From Rhynchopus sp. YZ270_cl-10 (taxonomy: Eukaryota > Euglenozoa > Diplonemea > Diplonemida > Diplonemidae), in assembly GCA_964035575.1 (NCBI GenBank), contig OZ037898.1, positions 124,001 to 188,000 on the forward strand: a stretch of 64,000 nucleotides of DNA, in the 5' to 3' direction. Below are positions 54,877 through 64,000 of the stretch, piece by piece; positions within the stretch are counted from its first letter, which is position 1; each line of letters begins with the position of its first letter. A program made the position numbers and the translations under genes. Below the pieces are notes generated by a model. That model was not told the origin of the DNA. It saw only the letters and a program-made list of their open reading frames with translations, and made no database searches.

Positions 54877-55810
54877 TGCTAAATTTTTTTTTTTTCCAAA
54901 GGGCAGAAAAAAAAGGGGGGAAGGGGGGAGGGGGAGGGGGTGAAGATGGAAGGGGAGATGGAGGGGGGGGAGAAGAGAAAAAAAGGACCGCTTTTCAGGA
55001 GACCACGTGACAACAAATATGGTGTGAGGATGCTAAGTGCATACGTTCACTTCCGGTGTGTGTGTGTATTTTTTTGGGTTCTCTTTATGAAAGGGCCTTT
55101 TTGCTTTTGGTTGTGTGGGGGTGTATGGATGGATCCCCACTCTGGGTTGTGTTGGAGTGGGTTTTTGGGGTAGGGCGGAGTTACCACCTGATTTTTACCC
55201 CGCGGATAGGTCCGGATATGGCCGGATAGGGCCAAAAGCCGGTTTTTTTTTTTGGGGCAAAATCAGGTGGAGTTAGAGGGCGAAACAAAAAAGAAATTTT
55301 TGTACATTCATTTTTGGTTAGAATTCACTTTATCGCAAATATTCAGGAAAAAAGAGAAAAAAAAGAGAAGAAGAAAAAGAGCACGTGGTAGTAAAATAAT
55401 CAATAGCTTCCCTTAAGTATCTGTAGGGTTCGTACCAGATTACCGGTTTTCCCTTTTTGATAAATGGTTGGATTAGTGGAGTGGACCTCGGTTGTTTTGT
55501 CACAACTGTGCAATCTCCATTTTCCAAAGAATTCATTCGCGACCTTTGTTTGCTATGCCATCACCAGATTGCAAAACAAAACAAAACAGATCTTTGTTTG
55601 TGCACTCAAAGCCGGGAGAAACAAAAAAAGAAAAGTGCGAAACTCCATTCAATGGTATGTATGTGAATCAAAGTGAATCAAACAGACAATTACAAAATCA
55701 TTATTTCTGTCCATTTTTTTTTTTGTCCCAAAGCGCATTATTTTTAGTAATGACAAACTAAAATGCGGTGGCATGTATGAGTAAACGCCCCTCCCAACGT
55801 GGGTCTATCT
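54877..55810. other. Intergenic region with MITE and repeat
   Basis: G-rich and A-rich tracts immediately left, a MITE-like element at 55184-55270 and a variant of the TTTGGAGTAGTGTAGTTGCC repeat at 55457-55520. No gene recognised. Confidence 0.5.
55184..55270. mobile_element. MITE-like element, CCACCTGATTTTTACCC family, copy 2
   Basis: 87 bases with inverted ends CCACCTGATTTTTACCCC and GGGGCAAAATCAGGTGG, matching the ends at 45045-45151 while the interior (GGATAGGTCCGGATATGGCC) differs. Shared ends with different middles are typical of deletion-derived elements driven by a common transposase. Confidence 0.65.
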
Positions 55811-56886
55811 TTAGAAGTCCAGCTCATCGTCTGTCGGCTTCTTCTTTGCAAACTTCGACTGCGCTTGAGAGAGCTTCTTCCCTTCGGCCTCACGTCGCTG
55901 GGTGACACGTTCCACTTGCTCTCTCCTGTTCTCCACATCATTCTGTAGTGTCAAAAGAGTTGCATTAATTCACATATGTGTTGGTTAACGAAAAGGGGGG
56001 GTTTGAAAAGTTTGTTTTGTTCTTGTTTTTGTTTTTTGTTGATAAATTGTTTGGAGTAGTGTAGTTGCCTCGGTTGTGTTGCCACAGTTTGTGCAATCTC
56101 CACTATTTTTGTTTAACGAAAGGGGGGGTTAATAAAAAACTGTGGTTGATGCAGGCACCTCCTCTTCCGACTGACCCACTGTACGATGCCAGCCATCCGG
56201 AATGAAAACACAAAGTACCCTGCGGCCTACAACAGTAGATGCAAAAAGGTAAAAAAAACGAATGGTTGGCTTCTCTCTGAATTGCTTTTTTGTGTTTGCT
56301 TTTTTTAGCCGAAAAAGGCATTTTTAGTCTGGTTAACTGAGAGATAAGGACAAACAAGATTGCTTTAAACTGCCGAGCATAACGAAAGGGCACAACTCTA
56401 TACACATCCGACCAGATTCTCTTAGGTGTTGTCTTTTTTTTTTTTTTGAAAACTTGGTTGTATTAGTGTAGCCACCCTAGAGTGTGCTCCACTATTTTTT
56501 TTTGATAAGAATCTTCCAAAAAAAACTTCTCCCCGCTTCCATACCTGAGACGAAGAAGATAATGCTGCTTTAGTCTTCTCTGCTGTGTTTGCAGAGTACT
56601 TCCCCGCCAAACCCCTACCCACAATGCCCTGCTTGAGCGTGATCGCCACTGCCTCACGCCTACGCTTCTCTACCCAACGCGCCTGTTTCTCGACGTGCAG
56701 GGCAGCCTGCTTCTCCTGCCGCTCGAGTTGCTCGCGTGCCACACGCTCACCTTTCGACTCAGTGCTCATACCCCCAGACCCCAGGATGGAGTCCATGTCC
56801 ACGTCACCGACCCTTTTCCCAGCAGAGAACCCCCCATCCATTCCTGGTGGTGGTCTGTGCAGCACCACCATCGCACGTCGCAGCAT
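55811..56886 (-). CDS. Small charged coiled-coil protein, two exons, unknown function
   Basis: Exons 56545-56886 (114 codons) and 55811-55942 (43 codons plus TAA) join at a CAG/GTATGG donor and CTACAG/AATG acceptor to give 157 residues. The intron is 602 bases and holds three dispersed-repeat copies. The start MLRRAMVVLHRPPPG is followed by a Gly/Asp/Ser segment and then a long Lys/Arg/Glu/Gln/Ala helix, likely coiled coil, with a Gly-rich break (GIVGRGLAGKYS), ending KKKPTDDELDF. I do not recognise the family. The exon structure rests on frame continuity and residue composition, so a further small exon in the long intron cannot be excluded. Confidence 0.6.
56038..56103 (+). repeat. Dispersed repeat G: TTTGGAGTAGTGTAGTTGCC family
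   Basis: About 65 bases: TTGATAAATTG, then TTTGGAGTAGTGTAGTTGCC, TCGGTTGTGTTGCCACAG and GTGCAA-TCTCCACT. GGAG near the start can pair with CTCC near the end. Other copies near 42910, 44859, 47402, 51150, 55457 and 57055, with a weak one near 61484, all in this orientation. This copy lies in an intron. Confidence 0.75.
56143..56235 (+). repeat. Dispersed repeat E: GATGCAGGCACCTCC family
   Basis: About 90 bases containing GATGCAGGCACCTCC, GACTGACCCACTGTACGATG, CCAGCCATCCGG and AAGTACCCTGCGGCC. Other copies near 3466, 35165-35425 (split by a MITE), 49268, 51735 and 60302. Orientation is the same throughout. This copy lies in an intron. Confidence 0.75.
56446..56497 (+). repeat. Dispersed repeat F: TTAGTGTAG...CTCCACTA family
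   Basis: About 50 bases: TTGAAAACTTGG, TATTAGTGTAGNCACCC, then GATGARCTCCACTA. TAGTG pairs with CACTA at the ends. Other copies near 4300, 34842, 40003, 46173, 46342 and 61430, all in this orientation. This copy lies in an intron. Confidence 0.75.
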
Positions 56887-58479
56887 TGTTTATAAGGGGG
56901 TGAGATCGGCGCTGTGGCCCCTGTGAAGGAAGTGATAGTGATGGTCGGGGTACACTCGATTTTTTAAAAATGTAGTTCCAAGAAAAGAGAAAAGTTAATA
57001 GGATGAACGTAAGCTTCTCGGTATCAACAGAGTGATTTTTATTATTATTATTTTGACACAAATTGTTTGGAGTAGTGTAGTTGCCTCGGTTGTGTTGACA
57101 CATCTGTGTGGAGTCTCCACTTTCATTTTTTTCACAGAATAAACGAAGCCCCGGGGGTACAACCCCCGGGGCTTCGGAATTAATTTTTTTCTATAGATGG
57201 GGAAGCCCGGCATTTTTCAATAATGTGGTTTTCTTTCTTGTTTCTCTTTCAATGAAGTGGGGGATGGGGAGAGAGAGAGGCAGGAGAAGGGAGAGAAGAT
57301 GGCGCATGCAAACAAAAGAGAAGTTGAAAAATGTGCAAAACGCCTCACCGTTTCAATCGGCGGACGCACAAAAAGCACTGCAAACAAAAATGGTTCTCGA
57401 AACAACCCAGACCACCCATTCCCTAAGACACAGACACGGAAAGGGGAAACATTGAGGAAATCGGTGGAAGGGGCGCGTATGGTGGTGTACTGACAGAGAG
57501 CATGTTTGTCTGGCGTAAGGTTAAGGTACATCAGAGAAGGTTTTAAAAAAATGTTTGACTTGAAATAACAACCCTCTCGTAGTGTACCTTTAAAAGAGAG
57601 TTGAAAGAGTGCAAGCATCGTTCAATTTGAAGATGAACGAAAAGAAACTGAAGTTGGCAGTGCAAAAAAAAAGGTCTCTCGGACCGCAGTTACTGTGCAG
57701 GCACAACTGACACTCCGTGGGCTATATCGAACTCCCCAGGATTGATTGAGAAAATATTTTTTTTTCGGATAAGTTTTGATAAGATGCTAAGATGAAGCCT
57801 CTCTTGGCTCCGTAGTCACCTTTGGTTCACCTAAATCCTTACTTTCCCTTGAAGCAGGCACTTCACTGAGCTGAGTGATAGGTGAAGGACGAAAATACAC
57901 AGATGGCAAAATAAATGTCAATAGACAATCGGCATACACATTTCAGTTAGGGTACACAGAACAACATATATTACAGAACAAAATGGAAGAGAAACAAAAA
58001 AAAAAAAACAAAAAAAAAAGGGGCTTGAAAGATGTGGCGTTCAATTTTGGGAACAAAGAAAAGAGGGAATTTATTTACCTTATGTACCGATAGCTGTTTA
58101 CAATGTCAGCCGAGATGTACTGTTTTTCGGCATAAGGAAATGCAAAAAAAACTGACTTTCAAAAAAAAAACAAAAAATGGACTACCCCACCCCCCACCAA
58201 AAAACCCCTTCTCCCACAATGAAAAAAAAAAAACGAACAAAATAAGGAGCCAGTTAAAAGTACCGCCTCTTATAAAAACTCCGTTCACATTGCACAGTCC
58301 CCCCCTCCTCCTCTGTATCCCCTCCACCCCGACAAGACACCCTCACTATTTTTGAGAAACATTTCTTCCAGAGCACGCTGAACCCCCCTTCTTGACTTTC
58401 CTTTTGTGGTTTTCACCATTTTGCCACAATATGACACACCACAACGCAAAAGCCACAGTCAAATCTACCCCCCCTTTGT
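56887..58479. other. Intergenic region with hairpin and repeats
   Basis: No gene recognised. It holds a hairpin-repeat variant (56994-57035), repeat G (57055-57122), a GC-rich perfect hairpin (57144-57176), repeat D (57319-57372), repeat C (57552-57595), repeat H (57650-57745) and a rearranged repeat A (57773-57825). The right half is A- and C-tract DNA. Confidence 0.5.
57144..57176. repeat. Perfect GC-rich hairpin
   Basis: CGAAGCCCCGGGGGT, a three-base loop ACA, and the exact 15-base complement ACCCCCGGGGCTTCG. The DNA beyond it is A/T-rich on both sides. It resembles an intrinsic terminator in shape, but nothing shows such a role in a nuclear genome. Confidence 0.75.
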
Positions 58480-60189
58480 TCATTGAGAAACCTTTTTGAC
58501 GTGCCGGACCACCCCCACCGCTACAATCTTTGATCCTTCCCTTAGGACCAATCGCCCCATGCTGGGACACACATGAAACGGTTCTAAGCACAACGGCGTG
58601 AGGGGACGCAACCTGATTATCGCTGACATCGACGTCCGCAGCACTGACGGATGCGTATCAACAATCTGCGCACTGTGCCGATCATACGCAATAATCAGAT
58701 CTGTTATCTCACATTGCACATGCGCTGACTGCACATCCACTATGGGTGCATAGCCAACACTCACCCCTGGCATACCGGGCGCATGAAGTATCATTACTTG
58801 CGCTTCGAAGTACTGACAATAACGTACACCTGTCAACGCAGCTTCAGGGGACGATGTGGACTCTCCACTCCCTAACACACCGCCGACCACGATGGACCCA
58901 GCCTTGCACCCTGTCATCATATCCGCCCACGCCAGCTCCTCCTCTGTGATGTGCAGGCTGTCTCCGATTGCGATGCAGATGCCCACCGTGTCGCCTACCT
59001 CCGCCGCATTGCATTTCGTATGAAACACCTCCAACGACAGCACCTTGCGTGTCGACACCGTAAAGTCAGATCGATACTCTCTAGGCGGTGCGCGAGAGCT
59101 GCCGGTCTGTGGAATTATTGTTTTGTCGACAACACGGCCTGATCGGATGGGGCTCAGAATCTCAATGGTAGAACCAAGCGGCAGTACACCTGACTCGATG
59201 CGTCCAACTAAGGTTAGTGTTGACCGACCCGGCCCCATGTATACCTTCGTAATGGGAAGGCGGAGGAAGGCGCGTGTTGCAGCACCGACGGATTGTACAG
59301 AGCTCGCACCGCTTCCCGCGCTGACACCGCCAAGGAGTGTGCGATGTGCAGGCCCGCTCACCTCTTCATGGGAGAGGCCGACTGTAGTGGGTTTTTTTGT
59401 GGTGCACAGCTTTGTCAAAAACTCGACAAAGTTAGGGCCAGAATACCACGGCATGTGGTTCGCATTTCCATCCCGCCCGCGGTGCCTGCTGATATTCGTC
59501 CCGACCCACCCCGACACCGGGATTGCGGTTACATTCGCTATCCCTACGATTTTGCAAAAACTCACCAATGACTCCTGCACCGCTTCGAACCGCTCTCTGC
59601 TGAATGCGACTGAGGCGTGGTCCATTTGGGTCACACAAATGCACAGTTCTCTTATGCCCATCGTAAAGGCAGCGACCAACTGATCACGCAGAGAAACCGT
59701 AGTTGATGTAACTGTGGTAGGCGCGATACAACGTTCAAACTGCCCAACCGACGCAGACACCACAAGCACACCTAGGGAGCACGTTTGGAGCTGTGACAAC
59801 ATATTTTTTATGTGCCGTCCAGAGCCTGGGGTGTCTGTGAGGCAGGCCAGCATGGTTCGGGTTGTTTTCGTCATATTTGAGACAAGGAGATGCTGTTTTG
59901 CTGTAACCGTGCCCGGCTTTGCAGTAGACCGCTCTTCAGGGAGGGTGTCCACGAGCCATGCGTATTTGAGGTCTTTCCGATCCGCTTTAGCTGCCTTTTG
60001 CTCGATCTGCTGTGCGGTTCCTGCATCAATACATCCAGCCTTCACCAAGAGATGCCCCAGGAAGGTGCTCTTCCCTGATCGGTGCGGCCCAAAGACGCAC
60101 ACATTCATTTTCACCCGTTCATCGGTCACGCTATTGAAATACCCTGATTTGCTCGGTCGTTCGGATTTGTGGGAATGTGCTTTGTGCAT
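58480..60189 (-). CDS. Divergent eEF1A-like translational GTPase paralogue
   Basis: Single exon, 569 residues against about 450 for eEF1A. The P-loop GPHRSGKS (34-41), the following GHLLVKAGCID, and KYAWLVDTLPEER (about 75-87) match the eEF1A pattern, as does the end AVGVVRHVKK. Switch and base-contact motifs are altered: DAPGH is DTPGS (119-123, so the catalytic His is replaced by Ser) and NKMD is TQMD (187-190). VSGWVGTN (225-232) is kept. Domains 2 and 3 (about 310-569) are beta-barrel-like and carry insertions with Gly/Ser-rich loops. Known relatives of eEF1A include HBS1, eRF3 and EFL, but none has this motif set to my knowledge. Canonical tRNA delivery seems unlikely; nucleotide binding may be weakened. 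Confidence 0.8.
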   Translation of the reverse strand: MHKAHSHKSERPSKSGYFNSVTDERVKMNVCVFGPHRSGKSTFLGHLLVKAGCIDAGTAQQIEQKAAKADRKDLKYAWLVDTLPEERSTAKPGTVTAKQHLLVSNMTKTTRTMLACLTDTPGSGRHIKNMLSQLQTCSLGVLVVSASVGQFERCIAPTTVTSTTVSLRDQLVAAFTMGIRELCICVTQMDHASVAFSRERFEAVQESLVSFCKIVGIANVTAIPVSGWVGTNISRHRGRDGNANHMPWYSGPNFVEFLTKLCTTKKPTTVGLSHEEVSGPAHRTLLGGVSAGSGASSVQSVGAATRAFLRLPITKVYMGPGRSTLTLVGRIESGVLPLGSTIEILSPIRSGRVVDKTIIPQTGSSRAPPREYRSDFTVSTRKVLSLEVFHTKCNAAEVGDTVGICIAIGDSLHITEEELAWADMMTGCKAGSIVVGGVLGSGESTSSPEAALTGVRYCQYFEAQVMILHAPGMPGVSVGYAPIVDVQSAHVQCEITDLIIAYDRHSAQIVDTHPSVLRTSMSAIIRLRPLTPLCLEPFHVCPSMGRLVLREGSKIVAVGVVRHVKKVSQ

Positions 60190-61057
60190 TGTGTATCAAA
60201 AAAGGGGGAATCCCTTTAAGGGGTAAAGTGTGTCTGTTGTGGTATTGAAGAGAGAGAGGAAATTGAGAGGTTATTTGAAAGAGGTCTGAATAAAAAAAAA
60301 GTGAAGTTATTCATGCAGGCACCGCAGACCCACATACGATGCCAGTTGGATGAAAGCGGAAGTACCCTGCGGCCAGAAGATGTAAAAAAAAAAAAGAAAA
60401 GAAGATAAGATGATCCTAAGCCTCGTTGCTTAGTCACCTTATCATATTCGTTATCGCGCAGTATAAAAAAAAAAAAATGGTGTGGGTGTTGGGGGGTATT
60501 GTGACGTTAGCTTCATAATGTGTTTTGTGGTTTCCCCTCAGCAGAGAGTGCAGATGTCAAAAAAAAAAAAAAAAGAGAACGATTTTAAGGGGGAAGGGAT
60601 GAATAGTGCTCACACAATCACCCCCCCTTCCGTCCCTTCCTAACGAATTTTGCTCAAAAAAAAAAAAATCGCTCATTCAGAAGGTGATACATTCCGCCGG
60701 GCATAAAAAGATTAGATTCATCTTCTTTCAGTTCACAGAATTGAAAGTATTTGAGAGGGTCAACACATTGCACCCTTTCTTTTTGGTGGTTTTAGATTTA
60801 TATTTTTAACTCCCTCAAGGGGGAGCTAAAACATGTAGATTCTAAAAGAGAAGTTGTAAAGTGCAAACACCTCACCGTTTTATCGGCGGACGCAGGCACT
60901 AAAAAAACCCCCCACAGTAGAGTGGGCACAACCCTATTCGACACTTCCCCTTCCCCTTTCCCCCTCCCCCTTCCCTCCCACCCCACCCCCCACCCGCCCA
61001 ATGAGAGTGGAACACTGCATGGAGGACGAAGAAGCAACTAACCCATAACTGCTTTGA

Positions 61058-61115
61058 AACACACATTTGTTGGGTCATATTCTGCGCAAGAAATACCCCC
61101 CTATTTAGATGCACA
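61058..61115 (+). repeat. Dispersed repeat K: CATATTCTGCGCAAGAA family
   Basis: AAACACACATTTGTTGGGTC, CATATTCTGCGCAAGAA, TACCCCCCTATTTAGATGCA. A second copy at 45415-45475 is preceded, as here, by AGCAACTAACCCA. A related front half is at 5713-5785, and a possible end is at 63965-64000. Same orientation. Confidence 0.65.
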
Positions 61116-61157
61116 TATGCGTGGTGTTGCTCTGCCCTGAGGAATTAGACACCCGCC

Positions 61158-61439
61158 TTGCTTTCAAATACGCTACAGAAAAACAGAGAAACTGGCCTCT
61201 CATTAGAGAAGGCTCATGCTAGGTTAGATGACGTGGAACCACCCTCGCTTCGACTCCTGTTCGTTCTCCCGTGTTCGCCGCTGCGTGATTTGGATACACT
61301 TCGTGTTGCTGCAGTTGAAGCCGTGCGTCTGTGTCAGATACCAATCCAGCAGGAAATTCTGATAGCTATATTCATCGAAAAGCTGTGTGGATGTTTGGGT
61401 GTGAAATCATTGGGTTTAGAAAAGTTGCGATCTATTTAG
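61158..61439 (+). CDS. Hypothetical 93-codon frame, weak
   Basis: Open from ATG to TAG with balanced amino acid composition (LEKAHARLDDVEPPSLRLL; LCQIPIQQEILIAIFIEKL) and about 47% GC, unlike the A/T tracts on both sides. It is on the opposite strand to all firm genes and has no recognisable domain. It could be an exon, a decayed fragment or chance. The frame runs directly into repeat F. Confidence 0.2.
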   Translation: MLSNTLQKNRETGLSLEKAHARLDDVEPPSLRLLFVLPCSPLRDLDTLRVAAVEAVRLCQIPIQQEILIAIFIEKLCGCLGVKSLGLEKLRSI

Positions 61440-61652
61440 TTTGCACCCAAAGGATGAGCTCCACTATTATTTTTTTGAAGAATTGTTGGAATAGTGTATC
61501 CATCTGTGCAAGCTCGTCCTTTTTTTTGGAGCACTACGACAAATTTCTGCAGGAAAATTGTCCAAATTCCATGACATCAATTTTCCTCAAAAAAAAAAAA
61601 ATCCCCTCAACTTACCCAACCCCATCCCCAAAGCACAAAACACCCACTCCCT

Positions 61653-62540
61653 TCATACCATTCTCCCCGGCGTCGAAAAGAAGTTCCTCACATCATAGTA
61701 ATATTTGTCATGCCCACCTTCGAGCCCAAAGGCCTCGCTTATCGACTCTAACGTTGGTATCTCATCGAATGACAACGTCTTTTCCTCTAGTACTGTTACA
61801 CCCTCTTTGTCCAGCAGCTTGACCGGTATTTGCTTAAGGGACGTGAGGCTGTTAAGAAAGAGGATCACCTGGTCCTGCGTCACACCAAACCCTTCTAAAA
61901 GGCCGTACACGGAAGCGCCGTCGAGAAGGTTGAGCACATCGTCGTTGAACGTTGTGGTTTTAAACTCTCCATTTGGAGTAACTCCTGCAAGCATGCCGTC
62001 ATCCAATCCATGCGATAAAAAGGCGTTCAAAAAGGCGGGGCTCGCGATGCCTGACTGCCGCAGTGCGTATTCTACGCATTCCGTGCGGGAAACGACCAGC
62101 GCGTTTTCGACGTTCGATGAGTTTTCGAATTCGTATTGGTTCACGTAGTAGAGATATGTTTTCCAGAATTTGCGTTCTTCGGCAATAGATATGAGACGCA
62201 GGGCGAGGTGCTCGGCCTTGGAGATGTCGCCAACGTGGAGCATTTCCTCAGGGTAGCCTTCCATGTCCACAAGGAAGTCCAGGTAGAAGTAGGTGTCCGG
62301 GTTGCTGAGTGTTTCCTTCTCCTTGCCCCACGCCTGCATTTTCCCCATCAGGTCGAAGAGCGGTCGGTCGTGGTGGTGCTCGGTATATTCGTAACGTCTG
62401 CCTCTGGCAATGTTCTCAACGTTGATTTGACCGGCCACGTCGTTGGCGCGCATCTGCATTCCATCGGTCCAGTCGTTGGCAGGAAGCTTGCTGACCTTCT
62501 TGTCCCTCCCGGCATGACGGCATTGCAGCGTACGTCGCAT
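61653..62540 (-). CDS. Unrecognised 295-residue soluble protein
   Basis: Start MRRTLQCRHAG at 62540, chosen because upstream codons are low complexity and a long C/T tract ending in ACAG lies about 18 bases before it. No signal peptide or transmembrane helix. The protein is acidic with a mix of helix-like segments: an Asn/Arg-rich N-terminal part with an EYTEHHHDRPLFDLMGKM segment, then YFYLDFLVDMEGYPEEML, a region rich in Leu/Asp/Thr around LLDGASVYGLLEGFG, and an end DKYYYDVRNFFSTPGRMV. I do not recognise a family. A stable coding frame with balanced composition makes a real gene likely. Confidence 0.75.
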   Translation of the reverse strand: MRRTLQCRHAGRDKKVSKLPANDWTDGMQMRANDVAGQINVENIARGRRYEYTEHHHDRPLFDLMGKMQAWGKEKETLSNPDTYFYLDFLVDMEGYPEEMLHVGDISKAEHLALRLISIAEERKFWKTYLYYVNQYEFENSSNVENALVVSRTECVEYALRQSGIASPAFLNAFLSHGLDDGMLAGVTPNGEFKTTTFNDDVLNLLDGASVYGLLEGFGVTQDQVILFLNSLTSLKQIPVKLLDKEGVTVLEEKTLSFDEIPTLESISEAFGLEGGHDKYYYDVRNFFSTPGRMV

Positions 62541-62550
62541 TGTTGTTTTA

Positions 62551-62605
62551 TTATTTTCTGTAAAATGTGAGAAAGGGGGGAAGGGGGAAGGGGAAAGGGG
62601 AGTGT
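62551..62605 (-). promoter_or_regulatory. Pyrimidine tract and AG acceptor before the 295-residue gene
   Basis: On the minus strand CCCCTTTCCCCTTCCCCC, then CCCTTTCTCACATTTTACAG, leads to AAAATAATAAAACAACA and the ATG. This is an almost ideal 3' splice site with no coding exon upstream, as expected for spliced-leader trans-splicing. The hAT-like element begins at 62608, at the outer end of this tract. Confidence 0.45.
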
Positions 62606-62607
62606 GC

Positions 62608-63514
62608 CAGGGGAGTTTAAAATATCGGTTTACCGGTTTCAAAAACCGAAAAATTCGGTTTGAGGATTTTGAAAGAAAAAAAAAAAAAAGCTATGGAAAA
62701 TCTGGATTTTTGAAAAAAAAAATTTCCTCGTAACAGGGTTTCTGGCCAGAAAAATCCTGTTTTGCAGATAATACCCCACCATTTGACGGACGGAGCTCGG
62801 AGAAGCCAAACATGAGTGAGAGAGGAAGGGGAAGTGAGGCCCTGAGGGATAACCCCATCCCTCAAAAATTCCTTAACACTCTGTGTTGAGGTTTTTAAGG
62901 TTGCTTTTGCTACGCACCCTGTACCTACACCCCCCCATACGGGGTCCACCAAAAATAGACATTTCACGCAGAGGCACCAAAGTGTTTAGAAACGTGCGTT
63001 CCTTAAGGCAAAACGGGCGTTTTTCACCGAAAACCACGAGTTTCAGCCCAAAACCCGGTTTTTTGGGCCCAGACCCGTGTATGTGGCGCCGGAAACGCAC
63101 TTGCGGGGTACCGAAGGTGGGCTGCGGTTTGTAACCACTCGTTGCGTTGCTTGGGTTCCGTTCGATGCATTCAGATCGGTTGAGTTGTGTTGGATGCGTT
63201 CGTTGCGTTCTGTTCGTGGGTGCCTGTTCGTTTCTGTTCAGATCTTTGCGTACATCAACCACCATCAAGAGGGAGCGTTAATGATCAGCAAAACTAAATT
63301 CTTGCTATTTACAACCCGCCTCAAAAATTCACTTTTTGTAAGAAAATTTTTTAAAAAGGAACAGAAATCGAAAAAAGTTGTTAAGGGATGAAGGGTGGGG
63401 GGTGAGGCCCGTGGGGGGGGCGAGAAAGCTCGGAATTCGCTTTTTTTTGCCCAAACCGATTTTTTACCTCAAACCGATTTTTTTGAAAAAAATCCAAACT
63501 TTTAAACTCCCCTG
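62608..63514. mobile_element. hAT-like non-autonomous transposon with 8-bp target duplication
   Basis: 907 bases. Both ends read CAGGGGAGTTTAAAA inward (15 identical bases), and GAGTGTGC stands directly outside each (62600-62607, 63515-63522). Eight-base duplications and CAGGG ends are typical of hAT elements. Subterminal ATCGGTTT/AAACCGAT motifs repeat near both ends, also a hAT habit. No transposase was recognised inside; a 131-codon minus-strand frame (62873-63268) has no recognisable domain. Confidence 0.85.
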
Positions 63515-63522
63515 GAGTGTGC

Positions 63523-64000
63523 GAAAAAAAAAAAAAAAAACGCAAAAAAAAGGGTGGGTGATTGTGAGGTGATCCGTATCGTAAGAGAACGGAGGGAGGT
63601 GGTGGCACAAACCGTTCGGCAAGTCACGCAATGCTCTTTATTAGCCCAAAAACGGCATGATTTTTGAGAGTTTTACCGAAGGGGGAAAAAAAATGTCTTT
63701 TTTTTTGTTGGGGTTATAACCTCTAAGGGGGGGTTGTTTTTTTTCTATGTGGTAGAAAAGGACACCACAAGGCAAGGGAAAGGATTTTGAGATAATAATA
63801 ACACATTTCTTAACGTTCGACGCCTCACTTAAACGAGAGGTGCACAGAGATTGCCAGGGCACACAACTACCCTGAGGTGGGGGGGCAGACATACACGCAG
63901 CGGGGATTTTAAAAGAAAATGAAATACAAAAGCCCCTCTGACAGTGTATCTGCCTCACTCACATACACACCTACCTTCTTAGCCATATTCTACAAGAAGC
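63523..64000. other. Right-hand end of window
   Basis: No gene recognised. It contains G/A tracts, a repeat C variant near 63915-63955 and, at the very end, a sequence resembling the CATATTCT...CAAGAA part of repeat K, cut by the window edge. Confidence 0.4.

Larger units (their letters stand above)
60190..61652. other. Intergenic region with repeats and a small plus-strand frame
   Basis: Repeat E (60302-60380), repeat A (60402-60445), repeat D (60847-60900), repeat K (61020-61115) and repeat F (61430-61470) lie here. A plus-strand frame at 61158-61439 is listed separately. C- and A-tract DNA otherwise. Confidence 0.5.

Overview
The window looks like nuclear DNA of a free-living flagellated protist. 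It has GC-rich coding regions, a few GT-AG introns with GTATG-type donors, and very A/T-tract-rich intergenic DNA. Every gene I can support with confidence lies on the minus strand across all 64 kb. Most are preceded, within tens of bases of the ATG, by a pyrimidine- or CA-rich tract ending in AG. One-strand gene order, tandem gene arrays and possible trans-splice acceptors suggest Euglenozoa. A diplonemid, which keeps conventional introns and carries many polysaccharide-degrading enzymes, is my leading guess; this is inference, and no spliced leader gene is visible.

Layout from left to right. 1-135: first exon of a second creatine kinase gene, running off the left edge. 840-2544: four-exon creatine kinase with a possible mitochondrial leader. 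2545-6241: gene-free DNA. 6242-7723: tandem FYVE-type zinc finger protein. 7808-8560: decayed plus-strand coding remnant. 8623-28467: segmental tandem array built from a modular AA10 LPMO-GH5 cellulase gene, a short AA10 LPMO gene and an alpha-tubulin gene. The order is LPMO-GH5 (1), LPMO (1), tubulin (1), LPMO-GH5 (2, chimeric C terminus), LPMO (2), tubulin (2), LPMO-GH5 (3). 29855-31475: kynureninase in two exons. 33369-34767: complete-ended Tc1/mariner-type element with a frameshifted transposase. 40241-41968 and 52534-54876: two paralogous type I membrane proteins of unknown function. 55811-56886: small charged coiled-coil protein. 58480-60189: divergent eEF1A-like GTPase. 61653-62540: unrecognised 295-residue protein. 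62608-63514: hAT-like non-autonomous transposon with an 8-bp target duplication.

The long gaps (2.5-6.2, 31.5-40.2 and 42-52.5 kb) hold few or no genes but many short structured repeats. At least eight families of 35-120 bp repeats recur. Several can fold as hairpins and many share a GCCTC core at or near the loop. Every copy I found has the same orientation, antisense to the genes, including three inside one intron. They are mixed with conventional TIR elements and MITE-like palindromes, one inserted at a TA inside a copy of another repeat.

The array encodes a secreted cellulose- or chitin-attacking set: copper LPMOs that cleave crystalline polysaccharide, fused to or next to GH5 endoglucanases carrying small Cys-rich, CBM1-like binding modules. 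The shared array with alpha-tubulin probably reflects segmental duplication and strong expression rather than a joint pathway.
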